Below, piece by piece: positions 1-8,692 of a stretch of 64,000 nt of DNA. This stretch comes from an uncultured Bacteroidales bacterium (lineage in GTDB: Bacteria; Bacteroidota; Bacteroidia; Bacteroidales; UBA932). A program made the translations under genes and the position numbers. The stretch is taken from positions 62,001 to 126,000 of the forward strand of contig CASFGK010000014.1 of assembly GCA_949294195.1 (NCBI GenBank). Direction: 5' to 3'. The notes beneath the pieces are model-generated. The model searched no databases and was not told the DNA's origin. It worked only from the letters and a program-made list of their open reading frames with translations. Position 1 is the stretch's first letter; each line of letters begins with the position of its first letter.

Positions 1-565
1 CGTCCTTGATGATTCCGGCGTCCATCCATGCCTTGAACTGGAAATAGTTGGCCTCCGAATGACCCTGGTTTCCCACCTGCGTCACAAGTCCGGGATGCTT
101 TCTGGCTGCTTCCATCATGAGTTCGGCTTCGTAGAATGTGCGAGCCATAGGTTTCTCGACATAGACATGCTTGCCGTTGGCTATGGCAAGCATCGAGATG
201 GGGAAATGCGAATGGTCCGGTGTGGCAATCGCCACTGCTTCAAAATCATTTGAAGCCTTGTCAAAAAGCTCTCTGAAGTCCCGGAACTTTTTGGCTCCAG
301 GATATATTGCCTGGACTTTCTGTGCCTGCTTCCCGTCCAGGTCGACATCACACAGAGCTGTCACCTCGACCATTCCTGTCTTTGCGAATTCGCTGATAAT
401 CTGCTCGCCTCTGTTGCCGATGCCGATATAGGCGATTTTTACTTTGCCTTTGCTTTTCGGAACCCCTGAAGCGGCTTTTGCTGAAAACAGACCGTCATTT
501 GCTCCAAGTGCCAGACCGGCCGTAGCCATGCTCACGGTCTTGATGAAATTTCTTCTGGTTACCAT
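1..565 (-). CDS. Gfo/Idh/MocA family oxidoreductase, N-terminal part (cut by window edge)
   Basis: The first 188 codons of an NAD(P)-dependent sugar-type oxidoreductase are present; the rest lies beyond position 1. The N-terminus (MVTRRNFIKT) carries a twin-arginine signal followed by a hydrophobic Ala/Gly stretch, so export through Tat is likely. A Rossmann nucleotide-binding motif (KIAYIGIGNRGEQ) starts near residue 43, and the family's EKP motif is visible in HVYVEKPMAR near residue 136. Tat-exported members are common in Bacteroidota and often act on glycans or sugar derivatives. The substrate cannot be told from this fragment. The start is the ATG directly before the RR motif. Confidence 0.9.
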   Translation of the reverse strand, partial: MVTRRNFIKTVSMATAGLALGANDGLFSAKAASGVPKSKGKVKIAYIGIGNRGEQIISEFAKTGMVEVTALCDVDLDGKQAQKVQAIYPGAKKFRDFRELFDKASNDFEAVAIATPDHSHFPISMLAIANGKHVYVEKPMARTFYEAELMMEAARKHPGLVTQVGNQGHSEANYFQFKAWMDAGIIKD

Positions 566-647
566 TTTTCAGTTAAGTTGATTAGTGTTTATTTGTTTTG
601 TTCGGACAAGATTCCGATTCCTGAATATTGTAAATATAGGAATTACT

Positions 648-1268
648 TCATTGTCCGCTGAAAAGTCCGAACAGTTCGGCGTCGATTTTATCCGTAATCG
701 CGGAGAAGTCTTCCGGCCTGTTTTCGAAGTCCAGACTGTCAGCGTCAAGAGTAAGGATTTTACCCGGGTATGTACTGATCCATTTTTCATAGCGGTCGTT
801 GAGTCCGGCCAGATATTCGAGGCTTATGCTTTTTTCGTAGTCGCGGCCGCGCTTCTGTATCTGCGATACAAGATGTGGAATGGAGGATTTAAGGTATATG
901 AGCAGGTCCGGGAGCCTTACCATGGACATCATGACGTTGAAAAGGTCCATGTAGGTGTTGAAATCCCGTTCCGAGATGTTTCCCATGTCCTTGTTGTTTG
1001 CGGCGAAGATGTACACGCCTTCGAGGATTGTCCTGTCCTGGATGACGGTACCTTCCTCCATGGTGATTCCGAGAATGTCCTTGAACCGCTGTGTCAGGAA
1101 ATACACTTCCAGGTTGAATGACCAGCGGTGTATGTCTCTGTAATAGTCTTCGATGTACGGGTTGCGGGTGATGGCTTCGTATTTCGGTATCCACCCGTAG
1201 TGCTCCGAAAGCATCCGGGTCAGTGTAGTCTTTCCGCTTCCGATGTTTCCTGCTATACCTATATGCAT
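648..1268 (-). CDS. Deoxynucleoside kinase (dNK/dGK/dCK family)
   Basis: This 206-residue soluble enzyme should phosphorylate deoxynucleosides for the nucleotide salvage pathway. The P-loop GNIGSGKTT is at residues 7-15. The sequence QDRTILEGVYIFA near residue 77 matches the conserved DR region of the family, and the arginine-rich lid QKRGRDYE lies near residue 138. Length is normal for bacterial deoxyadenosine/deoxyguanosine kinases. Which base is preferred cannot be read from the sequence. It is divergent from the EamA gene, with a short shared promoter region of about 80 bp. Confidence 0.9.
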   Translation of the reverse strand: MHIGIAGNIGSGKTTLTRMLSEHYGWIPKYEAITRNPYIEDYYRDIHRWSFNLEVYFLTQRFKDILGITMEEGTVIQDRTILEGVYIFAANNKDMGNISERDFNTYMDLFNVMMSMVRLPDLLIYLKSSIPHLVSQIQKRGRDYEKSISLEYLAGLNDRYEKWISTYPGKILTLDADSLDFENRPEDFSAITDKIDAELFGLFSGQ

Positions 1269-1314
1269 AATGTTCCAAGTTGATTTGCGAATACGAAAAT
1301 AAACAAAAAATCCT

Positions 1315-1322
1315 TATCTTTG
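1315..1322 (+). promoter_or_regulatory. Bacteroidota -7 promoter box for the EamA exporter
   Basis: TATCTTTG matches the Bacteroidota -7 consensus TAnnTTTG exactly. Transcription would start near 1329, which excludes the upstream in-frame start at 1280 and supports the ATG at 1352, preceded by an A/G-rich stretch. No clear -33 box is seen at the expected distance. Confidence 0.6.
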
Positions 1323-1351
1323 CGCCCCGTTTATTAAAGCTAAGAAAGGAT

Positions 1352-2269
1352 ATGGGCAGGTTCAAAGGCATATTGTACGGTATGGCCACATCAGTCACTT
1401 TCGGACTGATACCGCTGTTCACCCTTCCTCTGATGGGGAAAGGAATGGTTTATGATTCGATACTTTTCTACAGGTTCTTTTTTGCATCCATAGCTTTGGG
1501 TACGGTGATGCTTATAAAGAAGGAATCGTTCAGGATAGACCCTAAAGATCTGCCGGTATTCATCCTGCTTGCCATATTCTATACGTTTTCGTCGCTTTTC
1601 CTCCTGTGCGGTTACGGATATATGGGGGCCGGGGTTGCGACTACGCTGCACTTTACGTATCCTGTGTTCGTGACTCTGCTCATGCTTTGCCTGTTCAGGG
1701 AAAAGGCGTCCTGGCTGACGTGGGTGGCCATAGCTCTGGCAGTGTGCGGAGTGGCCATGCTTTCCCTGCCTTCTACAGGCATGTCGGCTGATGTCAAGGG
1801 AATAATAATCGTCCTTCTTTCAGCTGTGGCTTACGGCAGTTATATAGTAGGGGTGAACAAGTCCCGGGTACACAATATGAACAGCCGGAAACTGGCTTTC
1901 TACGTGTTTGTTTTCACAACGTTGATATTCGGAGGCAAGACTTGGGCTTCCGGTGATTTCCAGTTGCCCCCGGACCTTCCTTCGGTAGGCAACATGATTC
2001 TTCTGGCTGTCCTTCCTACCGTCGTTTCCAATATCACCCTGGTCCTTGCCGTCCAGAATATCGGAGGTACGCTCACTTCTGTTCTGGGGGCTCTGGAGCC
2101 TCTGACGGCAGTGTGTATCGGTGCTCTTGTCTTCGGTGAGGATTTCACTCTGCGCGAAGGGGTGGGCATACTGCTGGTGCTGACGGCGGTGACGGTAATC
2201 ATTCTGACCGGAGTCATCCAGGGTACAGTGAGCAAGGTGTTCAGGAAAATCCGTCCGAGACACGCATAG
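1352..2269 (+). CDS. EamA-family (DMT superfamily) transporter
   Basis: This 305-residue inner-membrane protein has about ten hydrophobic segments arranged as two EamA repeats. The second repeat begins near GIIIVLLSAVAYGSYIVGV and ends with ALEPLTAVCIGALVFGE, a hallmark of the family. Members usually export or take up amino acids or other small metabolites by drug/metabolite-type transport; the substrate here is unknown. The start at 1352 is preferred to in-frame 1280 because the promoter box lies between them and residues before the Met are not membrane-like. A GNAT gene follows after 26 bp and may share the transcript. Confidence 0.88.
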   Translation: MGRFKGILYGMATSVTFGLIPLFTLPLMGKGMVYDSILFYRFFFASIALGTVMLIKKESFRIDPKDLPVFILLAIFYTFSSLFLLCGYGYMGAGVATTLHFTYPVFVTLLMLCLFREKASWLTWVAIALAVCGVAMLSLPSTGMSADVKGIIIVLLSAVAYGSYIVGVNKSRVHNMNSRKLAFYVFVFTTLIFGGKTWASGDFQLPPDLPSVGNMILLAVLPTVVSNITLVLAVQNIGGTLTSVLGALEPLTAVCIGALVFGEDFTLREGVGILLVLTAVTVIILTGVIQGTVSKVFRKIRPRHA

Positions 2270-2295
2270 AAACCGTTTTTTCAGATCAGGATACT

Positions 2296-2799
2296 ATGTT
2301 TTCTGCCCTCAGTATACGCCCCTCATATATGGAAGATCTGATGACTCTTATGCCGCTGTATGGCCGGGCAAGGGATTTCATGGCTGCCAACGGCAATGCG
2401 CTCCAGTGGGTCAACGGATATCCGTCGGAAGATCTGATAAGGAGTGAAATTGAGGCCGGACACTGCTATGTCTGCGAAACATCCGACGGCAGGATTGCCG
2501 GGACTTTCTGTTTCATCATCGGGGATGACCCTACTTACAGGATTATTGAAGACGGGCAGTGGTGTGCTACGGGACCTTACGGGACAATCCACCGGCTTGC
2601 TTCATCCGGTCTTGTGAAAGGTGTTGCCGATGCATGCATATCGTGGTGCTGGAGCAGGATCCACAATCTCCGGGCAGACACTCATGAGGACAATATCGTG
2701 ATGCAGAATATCCTTTCCCGCAACGGCTTCATACGGTGCGGCGTCATTTATACAGACAATGGTTCGCCTCGTATTGCCTACCAGAAAAGTACTCTTTAG
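2296..2799 (+). CDS. GNAT-family N-acetyltransferase
   Basis: This 167-residue cytoplasmic protein is predicted to transfer an acetyl group from acetyl-CoA to an unknown amine. The fold is recognisable from RIAGTFCFI (strand beta4), the middle segment YGTIHRLASSGLVKGVADA, where the CoA-binding loop is expected, and LRADTHEDNIVMQNILSRNGF, the usual C-terminal GNAT block. It starts 26 bp after the EamA gene, so cotranscription is plausible. Substrate and biological role cannot be inferred. Confidence 0.85.
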   Translation: MFSALSIRPSYMEDLMTLMPLYGRARDFMAANGNALQWVNGYPSEDLIRSEIEAGHCYVCETSDGRIAGTFCFIIGDDPTYRIIEDGQWCATGPYGTIHRLASSGLVKGVADACISWCWSRIHNLRADTHEDNIVMQNILSRNGFIRCGVIYTDNGSPRIAYQKSTL

Positions 2800-2831
2800 C
2801 CGGTTTCCGCGGCCACGGAACATTTCCTCTC

Positions 2832-2862
2832 TTGCTCTTTTTCTGACGATTTACTAACTTTG
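2832..2862 (+). promoter_or_regulatory. Promoter of the aldose-epimerase-like gene
   Basis: TTG at 2832-2834 and TAACTTTG at 2855-2862 are 20 bp apart, which fits the Bacteroidota -33/-7 arrangement. The implied transcription start near 2869 makes an in-frame TTG at 2870 unlikely as start codon and supports the ATG at 2885. Confidence 0.6.
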
Positions 2863-2884
2863 ACAGGTTTTGAAAATTCGGATT

Positions 2885-3811
2885 ATGGAAAATCTGTCTA
2901 ACGGGACGCTGTCCATTGAAGTGTCAGGGCATGGAGCAGAGCTCTGCAGCATCAGGAAAAACGGTATCGAATATCTGTGGCAGGCAGATCCGGAGTACTG
3001 GAAAAGACATTCTCCGGTACTGTTCCCGATAGTGGGAAGCCTGTGGAACGGAGTTTACAGGTATGGCGGGAAGGAATACGCCATGAGCCAGCACGGATTT
3101 GCCCGGGATATGGATTTCCGTCTGCTTGAAAAGGCTGGAAACGAAGTCCGCTACAGACTGGAGGCGGACGATGCTACTCTGTCCGGGTATCCGTTCAGGT
3201 TTGTACTTGAGATAGGCTACCGTCTGGAGGATAATAAAGTACATGTGCTGTGGACTGTGCATAATGCAGACAGCACGACGATGTATTATCAGATAGGAGC
3301 CCATCCTGCATTTTATTATCCTGATTTCGCTCCTGCTACAGGACACAGGGGATATTTTTCATTCGGCAAGGCGCAAGACACTGTATTGCAAAAAGGCGGG
3401 GCAGGTCCTGACGCGGCTATGGAGCCTGTCAAAGAGCTGGAGTATATTCTTATCAAGGAAAAAGGGTGTGCCGACACGCAGACAGTTTACCGCAGGCATC
3501 TTGAAGACGGTATGCTCCCGATAGACACACACATATTCGACAGGGACGCGCTCATACTGGAAAACGGACTGGTAAACAGAGTCACTCTTCATGCTCCGTC
3601 CGGAAAGCCTTGGCTGGCACTGACTTTTGATGCACCGGAAGTGGGCCTTTGGTCTCCTCCGTTCAGGAATGCACCGTTTGTCTGCATAGAGCCGTGGTAC
3701 GGCAGGTGTGACAGAGCCGGCTTTACCGGAGACATAAGCGGAAGGGACTGGATACAGAGTCTTGAAGCAGGAGAAAGTGCCCGGATGTCCTATACAATTG
3801 AAATTTTTTAG
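2885..3811 (+). CDS. Aldose 1-epimerase family protein (LacX-like)
   Basis: The 308-residue protein belongs to the galactose-mutarotase-like fold. It has the typical N-terminal pattern GAELCSIRKNGIEYLWQ and HSPVLFPIVGSLWNG, the conserved QHGFARDMDF block near residue 76, the HPAFYYPDF region near residue 140 and a C-terminal CIEPWYGRCD. LacX-type members are thought to interconvert sugar anomers or bind hexose phosphates, but their substrates are not well known. There is no signal peptide, so it acts in the cytoplasm. It stands between its own promoter and gdhA, with a 151-bp gap to gdhA. Confidence 0.85.
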   Translation: MENLSNGTLSIEVSGHGAELCSIRKNGIEYLWQADPEYWKRHSPVLFPIVGSLWNGVYRYGGKEYAMSQHGFARDMDFRLLEKAGNEVRYRLEADDATLSGYPFRFVLEIGYRLEDNKVHVLWTVHNADSTTMYYQIGAHPAFYYPDFAPATGHRGYFSFGKAQDTVLQKGGAGPDAAMEPVKELEYILIKEKGCADTQTVYRRHLEDGMLPIDTHIFDRDALILENGLVNRVTLHAPSGKPWLALTFDAPEVGLWSPPFRNAPFVCIEPWYGRCDRAGFTGDISGRDWIQSLEAGESARMSYTIEIF

Positions 3812-3962
3812 CATATTCCCCGGCTTTGGCTGAGGTTAGATATTCAGAGCCGTGCCGCTCAGGATGACCGGGCAGACAGCCCCGGATTCCGTCCGGAGTG
3901 CACTTATGCGGGCGTACTGACGGAAAAATCTTTATATAAAACAACTTAATGAATACCAATTT

Positions 3963-5318
3963 ATGAATCAGTTTGTACAGAATTACGCTGACGGATTCAT
4001 GACGGATCTCGTCGCAAAGAACCCGGGTGAGAAGGAATTCCATCAGGCGGTAAAGGAAGTCCTTGAAAGTGTAGCTCCCTATATTGTGGAACATCCTTAC
4101 CTTATGGACCAGAAAATCCTTGAGAGGATAGCGGAACCTGAGAGAGTGATAATGTTCCGTGTCCCATGGCTTGACGATGAAGGGGAAATCCATATTAACA
4201 GAGGTTACAGGGTGCAGATGAACAGTTCCATAGGCCCGTACAAGGGTGGATTGCGTTTCCATCCGAGCGTGAACCTGAGTATAATGAAGTTCCTGGCTTT
4301 CGAGCAGACTTTCAAGAACAGCCTTACGACACTGCCTATGGGTGCAGCAAAAGGCGGTTCGGACTTCAATCCCAAGGGGAAATCCGATAACGAAGTGATG
4401 CGTTTCTGCCAGAGTTTCATGACCGAGCTTCAGCGCCATGTGGGTCAGGATACGGACGTTCCTGCAGGAGACATCGGAGTAGGCAGCCGCGAGATAGGCT
4501 ATCTTTTCGGACAGTACAAGCGTCTGCGCAACGAATTCTGCGGAGTCCTTACAGGCAAGGGACTCAACTGGGGCGGAAGTCCTCTGCGTCCGGAAGCGAC
4601 CGGCTACGGTACCTGCTATTTCGCATCGGCTATGCTGGCTACGCGCGGTGAATCGTTTGAAGGAAAGACGGTCGTGATATCCGGAGCAGGGAATGTGGCG
4701 CAATATGCTGCCCAGAAAGCCCTTCAGCTTGGTGCCAAGGTAGTGACGCTTTCTGACTCCAACGGATTCATTTATGATCCGGACGGAATCGATGTGGAAA
4801 AACTTGCATACGTATTCGAGCTCAAGAATGTCTACAGAGGCCGTATCAAGGAGTATGTGCAGAAATATCCTGCAGCGCAATATTTTGAAAACCGGCGTCC
4901 ATGGGGGATAAAATGCGATATCGCCATGCCATGTGCGACTCAGAATGAAATCAATGCGGAAGAGGCAAGGCAGCTGGTGGCCAACGGATGTATCTGTGTG
5001 GCTGAAGGAGCCAACATGCCTTCAGAGCCGGGAGCAATAGAAATTTTCCAGCAGGCAAAGCTCCTGTATTCTCCTGGAAAGGCTTCAAATGCAGGCGGGG
5101 TCGCCACTTCAGGCCTGGAAATGACCCAGAATTCCATCAGACTGAAATGGACAGAAGAGGAAGTGGATGCACAGCTGCACAGAATCATGACTGATATACA
5201 TGAGGCGTGCGTGAAATACGGTACGGAACCTGACGGATATGTCAATTATGTCAAAGGAGCCAACATCGCATCGTTCATTAAAATCGCCGATGCCATGATG
5301 GCCCAGGGACTAGTATAA
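3963..5318 (+). CDS. gdhA: Glutamate dehydrogenase, hexameric (NADP-type)
   Basis: This 451-residue enzyme interconverts 2-oxoglutarate plus ammonium with glutamate and is the main ammonium-assimilation step in many Bacteroidales. The dimerisation/substrate part has YKGGLRFHPSVN, the catalytic-lysine region LPMGAAKGGSDF and DVPAGDIGVG. The nucleotide domain has the dinucleotide fold VVISGAGNVAQYAA. Length is typical of the roughly 445-residue hexameric enzymes. The ATG at 3963 is the natural start. Its stop is immediately followed by the stop codon of the convergent MATE gene, leaving no room for a separate terminator. Confidence 0.96.
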   Translation: MNQFVQNYADGFMTDLVAKNPGEKEFHQAVKEVLESVAPYIVEHPYLMDQKILERIAEPERVIMFRVPWLDDEGEIHINRGYRVQMNSSIGPYKGGLRFHPSVNLSIMKFLAFEQTFKNSLTTLPMGAAKGGSDFNPKGKSDNEVMRFCQSFMTELQRHVGQDTDVPAGDIGVGSREIGYLFGQYKRLRNEFCGVLTGKGLNWGGSPLRPEATGYGTCYFASAMLATRGESFEGKTVVISGAGNVAQYAAQKALQLGAKVVTLSDSNGFIYDPDGIDVEKLAYVFELKNVYRGRIKEYVQKYPAAQYFENRRPWGIKCDIAMPCATQNEINAEEARQLVANGCICVAEGANMPSEPGAIEIFQQAKLLYSPGKASNAGGVATSGLEMTQNSIRLKWTEEEVDAQLHRIMTDIHEACVKYGTEPDGYVNYVKGANIASFIKIADAMMAQGLV

Positions 5319-6734
5319 TTATATTTTATAGAGCCACTTTTTCCTGAACAGCCTTATCAGGAAAATGACGCCCCTGAAACACAGTTCTATACACATCGCA
5401 ATCCAGACTCCTTTCAGACCGAGAGAAGGGGCCAGGACAGCTGCTATGCCCAGTCTGACGGCCCACATGCTGCCAAGATTCATTATGCACGGAATGAGAG
5501 TGGAGCCCGCTCCGACGAAAATCCCGTAGGCTACGATGGATGCTGCGTACATCGGCTCTGCGAACGCTTCGATTCTCAGTACGGATGCGCCCAGATCCGT
5601 CACCTCCTGCACCGGTGTCATTATCCCTATTATTGCGGGTGCGGCAAGATACATGATTATACCCATAACGGCCATGACAGCCATACCCATGAAGACAGTG
5701 ATTTTAGCGAAGCTCCATGTCAGATCTTTCCTTCTGGCCCCGATACTCTGTCCTACAAGTGTGGTGGCTGCGTCTGATATGCCGTATCCCGGCATGTAGC
5801 AGAGGCTCTCCGCTGTGATGGCAAACGAGTTGGCTGCTATGGCTATCGTACCAAGCGGGGCTACGATGACAGTGGACATTATCTGCGCCCCGCACATGAT
5901 CATCCTTTCAAGCCCCATCGGGATTCCGATTCCGGCTGCATTCCTGAGGCATCTGGACGTGGGCATGAATGATCCTTTGTGGCGGGCGATATCCAGTTCG
6001 TTGGACCTGAAGCATAAGCAGTACAGCATAAGGGCTGCGGTCACGAGCATGGCTGCGGCCGTTCCAAGCGCGGCTCCTTCCACTCCAAGCCCTGCTCCGG
6101 GCATCCTGACTGCAAAACCCAGGATATTGATGTCACGTGTCGGGAATATGAAAAAGAAATTGAATATGACGTCCAGTATGCACATGAGGATGTTCAGCAT
6201 ACTCGGTACTTTCATGTTCCCGCTGCTTCGCAGCATCCCGCTGGCAAACACATTGAGCTGGAAAGCCGGCAGGAACAGGATGAATATCCTGAAATATCCG
6301 CTTGCATCTGCAAGTATGCTTTCGCCGCCTCCGAGCCAACGCGGCAGAGGACCGCTGACGGCAAGTCCTATGGAAGTCAGTATGATGCTGAAAATCAGAA
6401 CGGAAGATAGCCCCTGTCTCAAGACAGACCGGGCGTTTTCAGGGTCTTTTGCACCCAGAAGGTGCGCTGTCTGTACCGAAAATCCTGTTGATGCAGCGGA
6501 ACTGAGTCCCATGAACAGCCATGTCGTCGTGGATACCAGACCGATCGAAGCCGATGCTTCGGCTCCCAGACTTCCTACCATTGAAGCATCGATGAACTGC
6601 ATCAGAATGGATGACAGCTGGGCCATGATGGCAGGAATGCTCAGCTGGACGGTGAGTTCCAGCTGCTGCCGCATGGTCATGGGCTCACCGTTCCTGATGA
6701 GCTTCAGCAAATCGTTTTTCCCGGATCCGGACAT
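5319..6734 (-). CDS. MATE-family efflux transporter
   Basis: This 471-residue membrane protein has about twelve hydrophobic segments in two homologous halves. Diagnostic stretches include QLSIPAIMAQLSSILMQFIDASMVG in the first helix pair and MPGYGISDAATTLVGQSIGA in the second half. MATE proteins export cationic drugs or metabolites in exchange for Na+ or H+. The gene follows the cupin gene by 26 bp on the same strand, so the two may be cotranscribed. Its end touches the end of gdhA with zero intergenic bases. The substrate is unknown. Confidence 0.93.
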   Translation of the reverse strand: MSGSGKNDLLKLIRNGEPMTMRQQLELTVQLSIPAIMAQLSSILMQFIDASMVGSLGAEASASIGLVSTTTWLFMGLSSAASTGFSVQTAHLLGAKDPENARSVLRQGLSSVLIFSIILTSIGLAVSGPLPRWLGGGESILADASGYFRIFILFLPAFQLNVFASGMLRSSGNMKVPSMLNILMCILDVIFNFFFIFPTRDINILGFAVRMPGAGLGVEGAALGTAAAMLVTAALMLYCLCFRSNELDIARHKGSFMPTSRCLRNAAGIGIPMGLERMIMCGAQIMSTVIVAPLGTIAIAANSFAITAESLCYMPGYGISDAATTLVGQSIGARRKDLTWSFAKITVFMGMAVMAVMGIIMYLAAPAIIGIMTPVQEVTDLGASVLRIEAFAEPMYAASIVAYGIFVGAGSTLIPCIMNLGSMWAVRLGIAAVLAPSLGLKGVWIAMCIELCFRGVIFLIRLFRKKWLYKI

Positions 6735-6760
6735 ACAGGACTGTTAAAACGGTGTCCGGA

Positions 6761-7090
6761 TTATTGGCGCGGAACCACGGCAAGGAATTCCAGGTCAGTG
6801 TCAGAGTCGTTGACCAGGCTGTGTGTATGTCCTTCCGGACAGTAATGGCACATACCTTCCCTTACATCGGATTTTTCTCCGTCAAAGATGACAGATCCGT
6901 GACCTGAAGTAATGAAAATCATCTCGCAGCTGTCTGTATGGGTATGCGTTCCGATAGATGCGCCGGGAACGAGACGTGCTTTCATGATGCGGTTTTCCCC
7001 GTCAAAGAACATTCTGGCCGCAAGTTCCTTTTCCCCTCCCTTGAAATTCGGGATGACGGATAGTTCGATTTTATCGAAATCTATATTCAT
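6761..7090 (-). CDS. Small cupin-domain protein
   Basis: A single-domain cupin of 109 residues. Motif 1 is seen in GASIGTHTHTDSCEMIFITSG and motif 2 in CPEGHTHSLVN; the histidines and the glutamate would bind a divalent metal. Such small cupins are isomerases, dioxygenases or sugar/metabolite sensors, and the function cannot be chosen here. The reading frame is open farther upstream, but that part overlaps the SMR gene on the other strand. The ATG ending at 7090 lies just after a promoter box and gives the normal cupin length. Confidence 0.82.
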   Translation of the reverse strand: MNIDFDKIELSVIPNFKGGEKELAARMFFDGENRIMKARLVPGASIGTHTHTDSCEMIFITSGHGSVIFDGEKSDVREGMCHYCPEGHTHSLVNDSDTDLEFLAVVPRQ

Positions 7091-7111
7091 GTCAAGTCTG
7101 GTTTTTGCGTG

Positions 7112-7119
7112 CAAATTTA
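7112..7119 (-). promoter_or_regulatory. -7 promoter box for the cupin-MATE unit
   Basis: On the minus strand the box reads TAAATTTG, an exact TAnnTTTG match, 22 bp before the cupin start. It excludes longer upstream starts for the cupin. Confidence 0.5.
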
Positions 7120-7162
7120 AAGAATAATTGCAAATGCCGCTCATAATCCCGGCCACCAGTCT

Positions 7163-7200
7163 TATCTTTGCATCCTGTGACGCCGAGAGCACTGTCGGCG
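7163..7200 (+). promoter_or_regulatory. Promoter and 5'-UTR hairpin of the SMR exporter gene
   Basis: TATCTTTG at 7163-7170 is an exact -7 box. It is followed by a 6-bp perfect stem (CGCCGA at 7181-7186 with TCGGCG at 7195-7200) and an 8-base loop, located in the predicted leader 22 bp before the start codon. Whether it regulates translation is unknown. Confidence 0.45.
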
Positions 7201-7222
7201 CGTAAATAATCTGTTGTATAAA

Positions 7223-7552
7223 ATGAATTGGTTGATGCTTATTGTGGCAGGATGCTTTGAAGCCGGTTTTGCATTCTGTCTGGGAAAAATGAAGGAAGTG
7301 ACCGGAGTCGAGTATTATTTGTGGGGAGCAGGCTTTCTGATAAGTCTGGGTCTTAGCATGTTCTTGCTGGCCAAGTCGGTGCAGACCATTCCTATAGGGA
7401 CGGCATATCCTGTCTGGACCGGCATAGGTGCAGTAGGTACTGTCCTTCTTGGGATATTTTTCTTCAACGAGCCTGCAGGTTTCTGGCGTCTTTTCTTCAT
7501 TTCCACACTTATCATCTCTATTATAGGGCTGAAGATGGTTTCTTCTAACTAG
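7223..7552 (+). CDS. sugE: SMR-family transporter, Gdx/SugE type
   Basis: This 109-residue protein has four hydrophobic helices and the usual SMR length. The membrane-embedded glutamate lies in the first helix (AGCFEAGFAF), and the third helix carries GTAYPVWTGIGAVGT, the signature that separates the Gdx/SugE branch (guanidinium export) from the EmrE multidrug branch. SMR proteins work as antiparallel dimers exchanging substrate for protons. Guanidinium is the most likely substrate by family, but this is inference. The ATG at 7223 is preferred over the TTG at 7214. Confidence 0.88.
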   Translation: MNWLMLIVAGCFEAGFAFCLGKMKEVTGVEYYLWGAGFLISLGLSMFLLAKSVQTIPIGTAYPVWTGIGAVGTVLLGIFFFNEPAGFWRLFFISTLIISIIGLKMVSSN

Positions 7553-7616
7553 AAGCACGTATGGCTTCGTACCAAGATCGGCAAATTTTCATGTTGATAT
7601 GATAATTGTGTTGAAT

Positions 7617-8651
7617 ATGAAAAAGTTACATTCAATTTTCCTTTTGTTTCTCGCGTGCCTGCCGGTGTGGGCGCAGAGGAATATAGAGTTTTCAGTACTC
7701 CAGTGGAACATTTGGCAGGAAGGTACGGTTGTACCCGGAGGCTATGATGCAATCGTGGATGAGATTGCCAGACTTGAGCCGGATTTCGTTACATTCAGCG
7801 AAGTGAGAAATTATGACGGTTCCAGATACTGTGACAGGATAGTCGCCTCGCTTAAGGAAAGGGACCTTGAATACCACTCGTTCTACAGCTATGATTCCGG
7901 ACTGCTGAGCAGATATCCCATAACAGATTCGCTGACTGTTTTTCCTGAAAACGGAGACCATGGAAGCATTTACAAGATGGTATCGGAAATCGGAGGACGG
8001 GAAATAGCCGTCTACACCGCTCATCTTGACTATCTTGATGATGCTTACTACAATGCCAGGGGGTATGACGGGTCTACCTGGGAGGAAATACCGGTGCCAC
8101 GGACTGTTCTGGAAGTACTTCAGCGTAATGACGCTTCGCAGAGGGACGATGCCGTAAGGCGCTTTATCGAAGAAGCCGGAAAGGATATCTCGGAAGGCAA
8201 GCTTGTCATTCTAGGCGGGGATTTCAACGAACCTTCCCATCTGGACTGGACGAGAGAGACAAAGGATCTTTTCGACCATAACGGTCTGGTTGTCCCATGG
8301 ACAGTGACCCTTCTTCTGGACAATGCGGGCTATGTCGATGCCTACCGCGCTCTTTATCCTGATGTTCTGGAGTACCCCGGATTCACGTTTCCCGCAGACA
8401 ATCCTCTGATTCCGGTCAGCAAACTGACGTGGGCTCCGAAAGCGGACGAGAGGGACAGGATAGACTATATATTCTACTATCCGGATCCGGACCTGAGACT
8501 CAGAAGCGCCGTGATTTTCGGACCCAAAGGGAGCATATGCAAATCACAGCGCATTCAGGAGACTTCGGAAGACAGATTCATCGAGCCTCTCGGCATATGG
8601 CCTACAGACCATAAAGGCGTACTGACTACGTTCCGGCTAAAGGTCAGATAA
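7617..8651 (+). CDS. Secreted endonuclease/exonuclease/phosphatase-family protein
   Basis: A 344-residue exported protein with a Sec signal peptide (MKKLHSIFLLFLACLPVWAQ). The EEP fold's metal and catalytic residues are all present: QWNIWQ (Asn), FSEVRN (Glu), GGDFNEPSH (Asp/Asn), ERDRIDYIF (Asp) and WPTDHKGV (Asp-His). Members cleave phosphodiesters or phosphomonoesters in nucleic acids, lipids or inositol phosphates. The substrate here is not evident. The ATG at 7617 is chosen because it begins a standard signal peptide; an in-frame ATG 18 bp upstream adds only MIIVLN. Confidence 0.85.
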   Translation: MKKLHSIFLLFLACLPVWAQRNIEFSVLQWNIWQEGTVVPGGYDAIVDEIARLEPDFVTFSEVRNYDGSRYCDRIVASLKERDLEYHSFYSYDSGLLSRYPITDSLTVFPENGDHGSIYKMVSEIGGREIAVYTAHLDYLDDAYYNARGYDGSTWEEIPVPRTVLEVLQRNDASQRDDAVRRFIEEAGKDISEGKLVILGGDFNEPSHLDWTRETKDLFDHNGLVVPWTVTLLLDNAGYVDAYRALYPDVLEYPGFTFPADNPLIPVSKLTWAPKADERDRIDYIFYYPDPDLRLRSAVIFGPKGSICKSQRIQETSEDRFIEPLGIWPTDHKGVLTTFRLKVR

Positions 8652-8664
8652 CTGCTGCCCTGTA

Positions 8665-8680
8665 ATCCGGAAGTCCGGAT
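8665..8680. terminator. Short hairpin between convergent genes
   Basis: ATCCGGA and TCCGGAT form a perfect 7-bp inverted repeat around AG in the 41-bp gap between two convergent stop codons. There is no T-run on either side, so its role as a terminator is only suggested by position. Confidence 0.35.
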
Positions 8681-8692
8681 AATGCCTGCTGT

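Noticed and set aside
3723-4880. Long open frame on the minus strand opposite gdhA
   Set aside because: It runs antisense to a strongly conserved gene and has no recognisable domain or start context; it is a codon-bias shadow.
5815-6747. 310-codon open frame on the plus strand opposite the MATE gene
   Set aside because: Antisense to a clear MATE transporter; the composition is a mirror of hydrophobic codons and there is no promoter.
7181-7200. Guanidine-II riboswitch
   Set aside because: Only one hairpin is present and its loop lacks the ACGR sequence.
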